Assembly: GCF_003353065.1 (NCBI RefSeq)
Contig: NZ_CP027806.1
Location: forward strand, 2,562,501 to 2,626,500
Origin: Cyclonatronum proteinivorum
GTDB lineage: Bacteria > Bacteroidota > Rhodothermia > Balneolales > Cyclonatronaceae
Reading direction: 5' to 3'
DNA length: 64,000 nucleotides
Shown: piece after piece, positions 37,288 to 45,105 of the stretch
Layout: each line of letters begins with the position of its first letter
How positions within the stretch are numbered: position 1 is the first letter of the stretch
Position numbers and translations under genes: made by a program
The notes under the pieces: model-generated
Databases searched by the model: none
What the model saw: the letters and a program-made list of their open reading frames with translations, nothing else
Told to the model about the DNA's origin: nothing

Positions 37288-38022
37288 ATGGATTTCCAGA
37301 AACTTACCCAATTCAGCTATGCTCCCTATTCCGGGAAACGGCAGGCTTGTGTTGTAGCCTCGGACACCGGGGCATATTATCCGGGCGTTCGGATTGAAAA
37401 CATCTCCTTTCCGCTCACCATCGGTCGCATTCAGGCAGCGGTATTTTCCTGTCTTGCGGATCAGGAAACGCCGAAAACGCTCTATCTCCCCGACCAGGCT
37501 GATACAGGCGAGCTGCTCTCCTTCTGGCAGTCTGCTTTTGATCTGAAAGTTATTACTGATCCCGATTTTACATTCGAGTCCAAAAGCCTGGCTGTCCCTA
37601 AATCCGAAACAGGTCAGAGTATAACCTACAGCTATTTGATAGAGCTGTGCGGGAAAGCGGTCATCCCCAATTCCTCCTTCCCGGTTGCTGCCATGCTTGA
37701 AGCGGGCGAATATTTCATGCCGGGTGTTAATATGGAAACATCAGCCTGGGAACTGGGTTTGTGTGCAGAACGGATCGCACTGAGCCGGGCAATTGCAGCC
37801 GGATTTAGTCAGCATGAGCTCGGAAAAATGTTTATAGCTGCCCCCAAGGGAGATTATGTAAGTCCTTGCGGGGCCTGCCGGCAGCTGCTAATGGAACACA
37901 TACCTGCAAAGCCTGTCATTCTTTTTCAAAATGCAACGGAGACGCTGACCATCGCCTCCGATCATCTGATGCCCTATCATTTCGCAACTGACAAACTGGG
38001 TTCAACTCCGGATAAGCCCTGA
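37288..38022 (+). CDS. cdd: Two-domain cytidine deaminase with the catalytic domain at the C-terminus
   Basis: Deaminates cytidine or deoxycytidine. 244 aa, against about 135 for single-domain enzymes. Residues 9-60 copy the start of a deaminase fold (FSYAPYSGKRQACVV), but the zinc/Glu motif is replaced by TIGR (44-47) and no PCxxC follows. The second half is complete: NSSFPVAA at 128-135, the catalytic motif CAE at 159-161 and zinc ligands PCGAC at 193-197. E. coli Cdd is also two-domain but has its live domain first; here the order is reversed. It is coupled to the GH3 gene upstream (2-bp gap). Confidence 0.88.
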   Translation: MDFQKLTQFSYAPYSGKRQACVVASDTGAYYPGVRIENISFPLTIGRIQAAVFSCLADQETPKTLYLPDQADTGELLSFWQSAFDLKVITDPDFTFESKSLAVPKSETGQSITYSYLIELCGKAVIPNSSFPVAAMLEAGEYFMPGVNMETSAWELGLCAERIALSRAIAAGFSQHELGKMFIAAPKGDYVSPCGACRQLLMEHIPAKPVILFQNATETLTIASDHLMPYHFATDKLGSTPDKP

Positions 38023-38100
38023 TAGCGGCAGCGCTTAGCTACAGCAATTGAAACACTTTGTAAATGACATCAAACCGTAACTGCGATACGCACATTTTCC

Positions 38101-38724
38101 ATGAAATACCTATTCATACTTGATTACGCGCGCCTGGATCAGGGGGCTTTTCTGAAACATTTTGCCCGTTCCCTTGCAGGCTTAAAACTTGAATCTTTTA
38201 TGATGATTCACGCCGACAGTGCTTATACAACAAGAATCACAGAAACAGGCGTGCTAACCGAAACAGCGCGAATCAGGGCGGTGAAGGAGCTGAATCACCG
38301 GCTTACAGCCCTTTTTGCAGATGAAGGCATTCCGCTCATTGCCATCAACGGATATCAGCGCGACACCATCGTGCAGTCCGGTCAGGAGTTAACCCTTAAC
38401 AGCTCTTACCTGCTTGATTTGGGCAGCAAAACGAATGTGCTCATCTCCAACCTGATTGCTGATGGTGAAGGCAAAACGATACAGCTGCCTTTAGCCAAAC
38501 TTGCTAAAGCCCTTCATGCACAGCTTCATTTTGAACACATCATCGCTTTTGACGCCAATGACAAGCCCGAGTCCCTGATTATGACCGGTGAAACAGATGA
38601 AGCTGCAGAGAATGTGCTTCCTGACGAGCTTAAAGACCATCAGCTGCCGCTTTTACTTATCAGGCCCTCCCAAATGGCCTCGGGAAAAGCCTTTCAAAAA
38701 GCCATAAATACAGGAAAACCATAG
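38101..38724 (+). CDS. Hypothetical protein resembling a truncated amino-acid-kinase fold
   Basis: A 207-aa cytoplasmic protein that I cannot assign with confidence. The middle resembles acetylglutamate-kinase-type proteins: TRITETGVLTETARIRAVKE followed by LNHRLTALFADEGIPLIAING, where real kinases have an R-x-T-D then N-x-x-L-V then G-I-x-A-x-G-L-x-G pattern. Later ADGEGKTIQLPLAKLAKALH fits the strand-turn that holds the second substrate. The glycine-rich GGGxxxGK start of active kinases is missing. It may be a regulatory or dead paralogue. It lies 78 bp after the deaminase in the same direction, perhaps the last gene of that run. Confidence 0.5.
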   Translation: MKYLFILDYARLDQGAFLKHFARSLAGLKLESFMMIHADSAYTTRITETGVLTETARIRAVKELNHRLTALFADEGIPLIAINGYQRDTIVQSGQELTLNSSYLLDLGSKTNVLISNLIADGEGKTIQLPLAKLAKALHAQLHFEHIIAFDANDKPESLIMTGETDEAAENVLPDELKDHQLPLLLIRPSQMASGKAFQKAINTGKP

Positions 38725-38822
38725 CGGTCTTTAACGGATACACGGATAAACCAATTAAATTCATGCAGATATAAGAAACTATTGTAAAAAATACGCAACC
38801 CCCTTTTTTTGGCTGTGAGGCT

Positions 38823-38838
38823 TGATTCACGTGAATCA
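38823..38838. promoter_or_regulatory. 16-bp perfect palindrome upstream of the histone gene
   Basis: TGATTCACGTGAATCA is followed at once by TATATTTA, close to the Bacteroidota -7 box TAnnTTTG. It is a plausible operator overlapping the promoter of the Hc1 gene 70 bp downstream. I find no second copy in the window. Confidence 0.5.
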
Positions 38839-38907
38839 TATATTTAGATTCATAAGCACTCAACAATGTTTCTTTCATCATAATTAACGCATAAACGGAG
38901 TTTAATA

Positions 38908-39084
38908 ATGAGTCGTTTTCACGAAGTCAAAGCCCTTGTAGATTCACTGGAAGAAGACATGGATAAGTTCTATGACAAGGGGAATAAAACAGCTGGTACC
39001 CGTGCACGCAAAACACTTCAGGATCTGAAGAAGCTTGCTCAGGAAATCCGCATTGATATCCAGGATAAGAAAAACGAAGAGTAA
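38908..39084 (+). CDS. Histone H1-like DNA-binding protein (Hc1 family)
   Basis: A 58-aa basic/acidic helical protein. It reads MSRFHEVKALVDSLEEDMDK, then FYDKGNKTAGTRARKTLQDL, then KKLAQEIRIDIQDKKNEE. This matches the short Hc1-like proteins found throughout Bacteroidota, in which the KGNKxAGTRxRKxxQ motif is conserved. It is expected to bind and compact DNA. A GGAG ribosome site lies 10 bp before the ATG, and a hairpin terminator follows, so it is a single-gene unit. Likely highly expressed (inference). Confidence 0.92.
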   Translation: MSRFHEVKALVDSLEEDMDKFYDKGNKTAGTRARKTLQDLKKLAQEIRIDIQDKKNEE

Positions 39085-39117
39085 TTAAGCTACAATTGGT
39101 ATCTTAGCTTTTCAATC

Positions 39118-39149
39118 AAGCCACTGCTCAGCACGTGGCTTTTTTTTTG
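39118..39149 (+). terminator. Intrinsic terminator after the Hc1 gene
   Basis: AAGCCAC (39118-39124) and GTGGCTT (39135-39141) followed by a nine-T run. Confidence 0.88.
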
Positions 39150-39177
39150 CGTTCAACACCTACCTGATTTAATTCCT

Positions 39178-40815
39178 ATGCGGCTTTTTCTTAGTCTATT
39201 TACCCTGTTTTTGGTTTCACTTTCATCATGTACACATAAAGATGAACCAACTAAACTCGTGCTGCTCTCCACAGCCGACGTACACGGACATATCTATCCC
39301 TGGAATTATTATGCAGACGAAGCTGACGAAAGACACAGTCTACTGAAGGCGGCGACGCTCATTGATTCCGTGCGCAGTCAACAACCGCATACCCTTGTTT
39401 TTGATGCAGGCGACTGGCTTCAGGGCAACCCATTTGCCGAGTACTTTGCCCGCACAGATACCACGCAGCCTTTCGCTTTCATAGGTGTTACGCAGGCCAT
39501 GAATTTCGACGGTATCGTAGTTGGAAATCATGAATTCAACTTTGGGCTACCCCATCTTCATTACAGAATTTCTGAGTCCGATGTCCCCTTTATGGCTGCA
39601 AATGCTGTGGATTACGAAACGGGTGAGCCGGCCTACACGCCGTGGCTGCTTCAAGAAAAAGACGGCTTCAGTATTGGAATCATCGGCCTTACCACCCCGG
39701 GCTCTGCAGTATGGGACCGTCCCCGGCTGGAAGGAAGAATCCGGTTTGAGGACGGTGCAAAAACCGCAGCGCGCTATGTAACCAAACTCCAGGAAAAAGG
39801 GGCTGAAGTAATTGTGATTGTGATGCACGCAGGCTTTGAAGGTACAACCAGCTATACATCTGATGAGCTTGGAGAAGAGCATTTTGGGCAAACGATCGCT
39901 GAAACCGTACCGGGCGTACATGCCATCATTGCTTCCCACACGCACCGCGTTATTGACGACCTCACCTATTTTTCGGAAGCCAACCCGCAGGGTGTCGCCG
40001 TCACCCAGCCGGGTCGCTGGGCTTCTCATCTGGGATACACGGAACTGCTCCTTAGCCGCGACAGCGAAGGCAACGCGATTGTTAATTTCGGACTGAACCG
40101 CGCCTTGCCGGTTGAAGCCGCCGAACCTCACCCGGAACTCTACGCACGTTACCTGTCGCAGCATGAACGCGTACGGGCACACGTGCAGGCACCCATCGCA
40201 CGAACCGATTCCGTCTGGACCAGCACCCGTGCACGCCTGGAGGACAGCCCCATCACAGATCTTGTTCAATACGTGCAGCGCAAGGCCACCGGTGCTGATT
40301 TATCAGGAAGCGCCATCTTCAATACCGATGCTACTTTTGCCGATGGTGTCATCACGCGGGGAAATCTCGCAAGGCTCTATCCTTTTGAGAATACGCTGTT
40401 CAAACTGCGTATTTCCGGAGCTGAACTGCGCGAGTACCTTGAATTTTCAGCACGCTATTTTGCGACCTATGAGGGAGATGGCTCCGAAGCACCCGTATCT
40501 TCCGGCGTCACGCCGGGTTTTAACTTCGATGTCGTGTACGGGGCGAGCTACCAGATTGATGTGCGTCAGCCCGCAGGCGACCGCATTCGCAATCTTGAGG
40601 TCAACGGACGACCGGTGCAGGATTCCGACCATTTCACCATAGCCCTGAACTCATACAGGGCCGTTGGCGGAGGTGATTTTCACATGATCGCCAATGCAGA
40701 GGTCGTAAAGAAGATTGATACCTCTGTACGCCTGCTCATCGAGGCTTATCTGCTTGAAAAGGGCCATATCAATCCGCAGGATGTTGCCCGCAACTATTGG
40801 GAGCTTGTTTACTGA
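39178..40815 (+). CDS. 5'-nucleotidase / UshA-like metallophosphoesterase lipoprotein
   Basis: A 545-aa envelope enzyme that dephosphorylates nucleotides and sugar nucleotides. The signal peptide ends in VSLSSC, a lipobox. The calcineurin-like domain has LLSTADVHGHIYPW near 27, DAGDWLQGN near 80, GNHEFNFG near 115 and VIVMHAGFEG plus ASHTHR near 220-260, giving the two-metal ligands. The C-terminal 5'-nucleotidase domain (about 350-520) has NTDATFADGVITRGNLARLYPF and ALNSYRAVGGGDF (two separate motifs) for base stacking. It would feed nucleosides to salvage enzymes such as the nearby cytidine deaminase (inference). Confidence 0.92.
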   Translation: MRLFLSLFTLFLVSLSSCTHKDEPTKLVLLSTADVHGHIYPWNYYADEADERHSLLKAATLIDSVRSQQPHTLVFDAGDWLQGNPFAEYFARTDTTQPFAFIGVTQAMNFDGIVVGNHEFNFGLPHLHYRISESDVPFMAANAVDYETGEPAYTPWLLQEKDGFSIGIIGLTTPGSAVWDRPRLEGRIRFEDGAKTAARYVTKLQEKGAEVIVIVMHAGFEGTTSYTSDELGEEHFGQTIAETVPGVHAIIASHTHRVIDDLTYFSEANPQGVAVTQPGRWASHLGYTELLLSRDSEGNAIVNFGLNRALPVEAAEPHPELYARYLSQHERVRAHVQAPIARTDSVWTSTRARLEDSPITDLVQYVQRKATGADLSGSAIFNTDATFADGVITRGNLARLYPFENTLFKLRISGAELREYLEFSARYFATYEGDGSEAPVSSGVTPGFNFDVVYGASYQIDVRQPAGDRIRNLEVNGRPVQDSDHFTIALNSYRAVGGGDFHMIANAEVVKKIDTSVRLLIEAYLLEKGHINPQDVARNYWELVY

Positions 40816-40827
40816 CCCATCACAGCC

Positions 40828-41256
40828 ATGTCACTTGACCTCACTACGCCCGCTTTATTGTTTCCGGCCATTTCACTGCTCCTGCTGGCCTATACCAACC
40901 GTTTCCTTACGATTTCGGGGCTCATCCGAGGGCTGGCTCAAAAGTACCGCGAAAACCCCGATGATGTGATTTACGGACAAATCGTCAATCTTCGCAAAAG
41001 GGTTAATCTGATTAAGTCCATGCAGCTCCACGGTGTACTGAGCCTGTTTCTGTGCGTGTTTTGCATGTTTCTGCTGTTTGCCAATTACGTACTGCCCAGC
41101 ATCTATGTATTTGGGGCGGCACTGCTTTTTCTGCTGTACTCCCTCGCCATTTCCATGCGGGAAATCTATATCTCCGTTGAAGCGCTCAATTTGCAGCTCA
41201 GCCTGATTGAAAGTAATCCGGTCATCAAAAAAGAAAAGCCCCAAAAGAAGCAATAG
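40828..41256 (+). CDS. DUF2721 family membrane protein
   Basis: A 142-aa protein with three hydrophobic segments (about 8-28, 68-90, 92-112). The conserved pattern is PALLFPAISLLLLAYTNRFL at the start and then RGLAQKYRENP, with a basic tail rich in Lys and Gln. It matches DUF2721, a family of unknown function. It starts 12 bp after the 5'-nucleotidase stop, so the two are probably co-transcribed. Confidence 0.8.
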   Translation: MSLDLTTPALLFPAISLLLLAYTNRFLTISGLIRGLAQKYRENPDDVIYGQIVNLRKRVNLIKSMQLHGVLSLFLCVFCMFLLFANYVLPSIYVFGAALLFLLYSLAISMREIYISVEALNLQLSLIESNPVIKKEKPQKKQ

Positions 41257-41313
41257 TCGCTTCATTCAGGGCTCAGAAAATTCCGCTGGGTTTAGGTTGC
41301 TTTGGCGAAGCCG

Positions 41314-42009
41314 TTAATCGAGTGATTCTTCGGAGATTTCGTCGTCTCCGCTGCTTACTACAATGTCGTCCTGAATCGGATCATCGTCGTCGTCGTCGTC
41401 ATCATCGTCAGATACAACAGGTGCGACCGGCTTTTTCTTTTCTTTTTCTTCTACAGCACCGGCGCGTCTGAGATACGCCGCAACCTCCGGATGGTCGTTG
41501 TCTATGGCGAGACGTAAGGCTGTTTTCCCGCCCTTGTCTTTAAATCCGACATTTGCACCTTGACGCACAAGATAGGTGCAAACCGCAAAATGCCCTTCCC
41601 GCGCGGCAAGCATGATCGCAGTCTGCCCCCATGACTGACGCGCATTAATGTCGGCACCTTCTTTTAGCAAGAGCTTCACCGCTTCCAGCTGACCTTCCCG
41701 CGCGGCTATGATGAGCGCAAGCGGTCCGACAACAGCGCCGTTTTCCAGAAGGAACTTCATCATATCGGTATTACCGTTTTCAGCGGCCCGGTTGAGCGCT
41801 GTCCCGCCCATTTTGTTGGAAATATTCGGGTCAGCACCGGCCTTAATCAAGGCTTCAACAGCATTCATGTGGTTGTTCTGCGCCGCATAAATAAGCGGTG
41901 ATGAACCATTCTTAGCCTGCTCATTGATATCCGCACCCTCGCTCAAAATACGCGAAATCCCTTTGAGGTCGCCGGATGCAGCAAAGGAGTGTAGTTCTGG
42001 TAGACTCAT
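41314..42009 (-). CDS. Ankyrin-repeat protein with acidic tail
   Basis: 231 aa from the ATG at 42009 (MSLPELHSFAASGD). An in-frame extension to 42129 is unlikely. Five to six ankyrin repeats run from about residue 5 to 180, with motifs such as NGSSPLIYAAQNNHMNAVEAL, KMGGTALNRAAENGNTDMMK and WGQTAIMLAAREGHFAVCTY (each written within one repeat). The C-terminus is strongly acidic, with a run of about ten Asp after a Lys-rich segment. It has no signal peptide. It is a protein-protein interaction scaffold with no evident partner. Confidence 0.85.
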   Translation of the reverse strand: MSLPELHSFAASGDLKGISRILSEGADINEQAKNGSSPLIYAAQNNHMNAVEALIKAGADPNISNKMGGTALNRAAENGNTDMMKFLLENGAVVGPLALIIAAREGQLEAVKLLLKEGADINARQSWGQTAIMLAAREGHFAVCTYLVRQGANVGFKDKGGKTALRLAIDNDHPEVAAYLRRAGAVEEKEKKKPVAPVVSDDDDDDDDDDPIQDDIVVSSGDDEISEESLD

Positions 42010-42633
42010 AAATAAAAATCGTTTGTAGTAGAGGGTGGGTTGAGTGATGTGGTCGATGTGGTGGACGTGGGCTGAAACTACTACCATTTCACTAAAATTC
42101 CATACCCTTTCACTAATATTAACCCGCAATTCTACAAAGGATTCTTGCAGCGGAAATGATAGCCCGCATTATTCACCAAGAAATTTTCTTGCTGGCAATG
42201 CGAAGCTGAAAACTCAGCGGAGGGGTACCTAAGTACCCTGAGCATGAGTTTTCAGCTTCAACGTAGCCAGCGGGGAAATTTCGCAGCTTTTTATCGCACC
42301 CAAATTTGAGTAACCGTAGCTTTTCACTAAGCTTAATTTAAACTAACAGTTAGCCAATAAATTCTTTTCAATTGTGAATAATGTGGGATAGCACCCAAAT
42401 CCAACTGCGCCCCACTGTGCCGCTATCAGGATAAAGATAATCGCAGATAAATCCGCTTTCGAATAATGCGGTCTGGCCTGCGCTTTGTTTTTTTGCCCTG
42501 CTTTATCTTCTTATCTTCTGCCAGCAAATGCAGCCTGTTTTTTCGCAATCATTTGCGGCTTAAGATGACCTGCCTGTTTTGGGCTGAGCGTTGTTTTTGC
42601 TTATTGTTTTCCTATTTCATCAAAATTAAATTT
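42010..42633. other. Intergenic region carrying mobile element copy 1
   Basis: About 620 bp between divergent genes. It holds the small element at 42163-42387. The rest is the ankyrin-gene promoter side and the FKBP upstream side. An in-frame open stretch from 42466 precedes the FKBP start but is not lipoprotein-like and is not counted as coding. Confidence 0.6.
42163..42387. mobile_element. Non-autonomous mini-transposon (MITE-like), copy 1
   Basis: A 225-bp element. The left end CCCGCATTATTCAC and right end GTGAATAATGTGGG are 14-bp terminal inverted repeats with one mismatch. Flanking ATAG at 42159-42162 and 42388-42391 is a perfect 4-bp target duplication. Inside is a strong stem-loop: GAAGCTGAAAACTCA / TGAGTTTTCAGCTTC around GGGTACCTAAGTACCC. 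No coding capacity. It shares the ends, the hairpin and about 125 bp of near-identical sequence with the copy at 44776-45029. The 4-bp duplication and the CCCG start recall IS1380-type elements (inference). Confidence 0.8.
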
Positions 42634-43446
42634 ATGCGCTATTTCAGTTTGAACGCTGTTTTTTCGGTACTTCTTTTATTGGCTGTCCTCACAGCCTGTC
42701 AGTCAGAAGAACCCGTAACCGAAGTAACCCCTGATTTCCCCGAAGGTCTTGTGGTAGAAGATGTTGTTATTGGCGACGGTGAAGTCGTTCAGGCCGATGA
42801 TATCCTGAGTGTTCATTACACCGGTTTCCTGGAAGACGGTTCTGTATTCGACAGTAGTGAAGGCCGTGATCCCTTCAACTTTCAGCTGGGTGCCGGTCAG
42901 GTTATTCCGGGCTGGGACAACGGTCTTGAAGGTATGCGTGTGGGCGGTAAGCGCAATCTTACCATTCCGCCGGACCTTGCTTACGGTGAAGCCGGTGCAG
43001 GAGGCGTTATTCCTCCCAATGCAACCATTTCTTTCGAAGTAGAACTGCTTGAAGTATTCCGCATGCCGGAAGCCGTTTGGGAATACGACGAAGCCGATGT
43101 GGTAACCACCGAGAGCGGACTGCAGTACGTGATTATTGAAGAAGGAAGCGGCAGTCAGGTCGAAACCAACGACCGTGTTTTTGTTCATTACGACGGCTTT
43201 CTTACCGATGGCACCCTGTTCGATTCTTCCGCCATGCGCGGTCAGCCGCTCAGTATTGTGGTTGGTGTAGGCATGGTTATCCGCGGGTGGGATGAAGGTC
43301 TTCAGGGCATGCAGGTTGGTGAGAAACGCGTTCTTATCATTCCCGCTGAGCTCGGGTATGGTGATCAGGCAAGAGGCGACCTGATTCCTGCAAATTCTAC
43401 CCTTGTGTTTAATGTCAATCTTGTTGACAAACAGCCCGGCAGCTAA
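42634..43446 (+). CDS. Double-domain FKBP-type peptidyl-prolyl isomerase lipoprotein
   Basis: 270 aa from the ATG at 42634: [22 protein letters not shown], a lipoprotein signal with the lipidated Cys near 22. Two FKBP domains follow, about 45-145 and 160-268. Each has the family core: [16 protein letters not shown] with [18 protein letters not shown] in the first, and [16 protein letters not shown] with [18 protein letters not shown] in the second. It would fold proline-containing proteins in the periplasm or at the outer membrane. Tandem FKBP lipoproteins are common in Bacteroidota. It ends in its own terminator. Confidence 0.93.
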   Translation: MRYFSLNAVFSVLLLLAVLTACQSEEPVTEVTPDFPEGLVVEDVVIGDGEVVQADDILSVHYTGFLEDGSVFDSSEGRDPFNFQLGAGQVIPGWDNGLEGMRVGGKRNLTIPPDLAYGEAGAGGVIPPNATISFEVELLEVFRMPEAVWEYDEADVVTTESGLQYVIIEEGSGSQVETNDRVFVHYDGFLTDGTLFDSSAMRGQPLSIVVGVGMVIRGWDEGLQGMQVGEKRVLIIPAELGYGDQARGDLIPANSTLVFNVNLVDKQPGS

Positions 43447-43463
43447 GACCTCCGTTTAGATTA

Positions 43464-43495
43464 AAAGGCTGCGTCCCAATGCGGACGCAGCCTTT
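43464..43495. terminator. Intrinsic terminator after the FKBP gene
   Basis: Perfect 13-bp arms AAAGGCTGCGTCC / GGACGCAGCCTTT with a 6-nt loop. The T-run is short. Confidence 0.82.
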
Positions 43496-43578
43496 ACATT
43501 TCAGCCTGGTGTTTCTCATGCTGCGCTTTCCTGAATTAGAATTCATTATATCACTTTTATTACCCGACGGTTGGACTT

Positions 43579-44508
43579 ATGAGTAGCATTCCCATTAAGC
43601 AAATTGACGCCTTCACCAGAAAACCTTTTGCCGGAAACCCGGCTGGCGTTGTAACCCGCGCTGATCAGCTGTCGGCAACTGACATGCAGCGGATTGCCAA
43701 TGAAATGGCTGTTTCTGAAACAGCTTTTGTTCTCAAACCTGAAAGTGAAAGCTGTGATTTACGCCTGCGCTGGTTCACACCTTCGCGGGAAGTTGACCTT
43801 TGCGGACACGCTACCATTGCCGCTTTTCACGCACTTGCCGAAGAAGGACTGTACGGCCTAAGTGTAGATGAACCCCAAAGTTTCCGGGTCGAGACACGCT
43901 CGGGTATTCTCACGGTTGATGTCGAGTGGAAAGACATGCAGCCGTACATCAAAATGGGGCTGCCTGTTCCTAAATTCTTTCCCTTTCCGGACGACTACTC
44001 CCTGCTGTGCGCAGCTATCGGCATTTCGGAAATTGAGCTCAGCAAAAAAGTTAAGCCGCAAATCACGCAGGATGGCTACTGCTTCATCCCCCTTGCTTCC
44101 TACGAAAGCCTCAAAACCATTGAGCCCAACCTAATGCTCATGCGCAAAATCAACGAACGCCACGACATCACCGGTTTCGCGGTCGTCACAACGGATACCG
44201 GGGATTACGACATCGACTGGCACATGCGGTTTTTTGCGCCCACCCTTGGCGTTCAGGAAGATCCGGTCACCGGTTCCGCAAACGGACCTATGGCGGTATT
44301 TTTGTGGCACAACAACATGGTTGACCGCAGCAAAAAGTTTTTTTCCTTTAAAGGATATCAGGGATATCTGCTGAACCGGCCGGGTCACGTCACTGTCAAT
44401 ATGGCGGTAAAAGACGGCGAAGTAAACCTGCTGCAAATTGCAGGTCAGGCCGTAACCGTACTCGAAGGTTCCATTCGTACACACCTGAATATATCGGAGA
44501 AGCTGTAA
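43579..44508 (+). CDS. PhzF family isomerase-like protein
   Basis: A 309-aa protein with the diaminopimelate-epimerase-like double fold. Motifs: PIKQIDAFTRKPFAGNPAGVV at the start, NEMAVSETAFVL with the catalytic Glu near 48, DLCGHATIAAFHAL near 74 and QEDPVTGSANGPMAVFLWHN near 230. It is probably an isomerase of small metabolites; the name derives from phenazine synthesis, but no other phenazine gene is here, and most family members act elsewhere. It is a monocistronic unit. Confidence 0.9.
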   Translation: MSSIPIKQIDAFTRKPFAGNPAGVVTRADQLSATDMQRIANEMAVSETAFVLKPESESCDLRLRWFTPSREVDLCGHATIAAFHALAEEGLYGLSVDEPQSFRVETRSGILTVDVEWKDMQPYIKMGLPVPKFFPFPDDYSLLCAAIGISEIELSKKVKPQITQDGYCFIPLASYESLKTIEPNLMLMRKINERHDITGFAVVTTDTGDYDIDWHMRFFAPTLGVQEDPVTGSANGPMAVFLWHNNMVDRSKKFFSFKGYQGYLLNRPGHVTVNMAVKDGEVNLLQIAGQAVTVLEGSIRTHLNISEKL

Positions 44509-44771
44509 AGCGGCAGACCTTCGACAGCTTTCAGGATTCAACATCATTGTTCCCTTTCAAACTGTTGCCCTTTTGCGGTTCAGCATAAAACCGTACTCTT
44601 CAATTCATGGGGAGTAAAACAGCGGCTTGAGTTTAGAGAATGATGTGCTTCGGTGTGAGTCTCACCCCGCGTCAAAGAATATTACCTAATCCGCCACGAG
44701 AACTTACCCAATTTGATAAAGCTTTTAAGCTGAACCGGTTTCATTGCTTTATTCCGGCTTGATCCGCAAAA
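44509..44771. other. Intergenic sequence before mobile element copy 2
   Basis: About 260 bp after phzF. No gene, hairpin terminator or repeat recognised apart from the adjoining element. Confidence 0.4.
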
Positions 44772-44775
44772 TTAA

Positions 44776-45029
44776 CCCGCATTATTCACCAAGAAATTTT
44801 CTTGCTGGCAAGGCGAAGCTGAAAACTCAGCGGAAGGGTACCTAAGTACCCTGAGCATGAGTTTTCAGCTTCAACGTAGCCAGCGGGGAAATTTCGCAGC
44901 GCGGGAATCGCTTCGCTCGGTACGCAGTGTATATGCTTCACTCAAATTTGGGCTTCCGTTGTTTTTCACTAACCCAAATTTAAAACAACTCTTGGCAAAT
45001 AAATTCTGTTTAATCGTGAATAATGCGGG
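44776..45029. mobile_element. Non-autonomous mini-transposon (MITE-like), copy 2
   Basis: A 254-bp element with perfect 14-bp terminal inverted repeats CCCGCATTATTCAC / GTGAATAATGCGGG, flanked by TTAA at 44772-44775 and 45030-45033. It has the same internal hairpin (GAAGCTGAAAACTCA / TGAGTTTTCAGCTTC around a GGGTAC palindrome) as copy 1. About 30 bp longer than copy 1, from a divergent segment after the hairpin. It inserted next to the terminator of the SDR gene. No transposase is present in the window. Confidence 0.85.
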
Positions 45030-45031
45030 TT

Positions 45032-45081
45032 AAAAAAAGTCCGCGCCGACGGTTAAAACCAGTCAGCGCGGACTTTTTTTT
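45032..45081 (-). terminator. Intrinsic terminator after the acyl-CoA synthetase/SDR operon
   Basis: Perfect arms AAAAAAAGTCCGCGC (45032-45046) and GCGCGGACTTTTTTT (45066-45080). It works in both directions and overlaps the TTAA flank of the mobile element by 2 bp. Confidence 0.88.
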
Positions 45082-45105
45082 GAAGCTATAAATTGCGTCG
45101 GGCGT

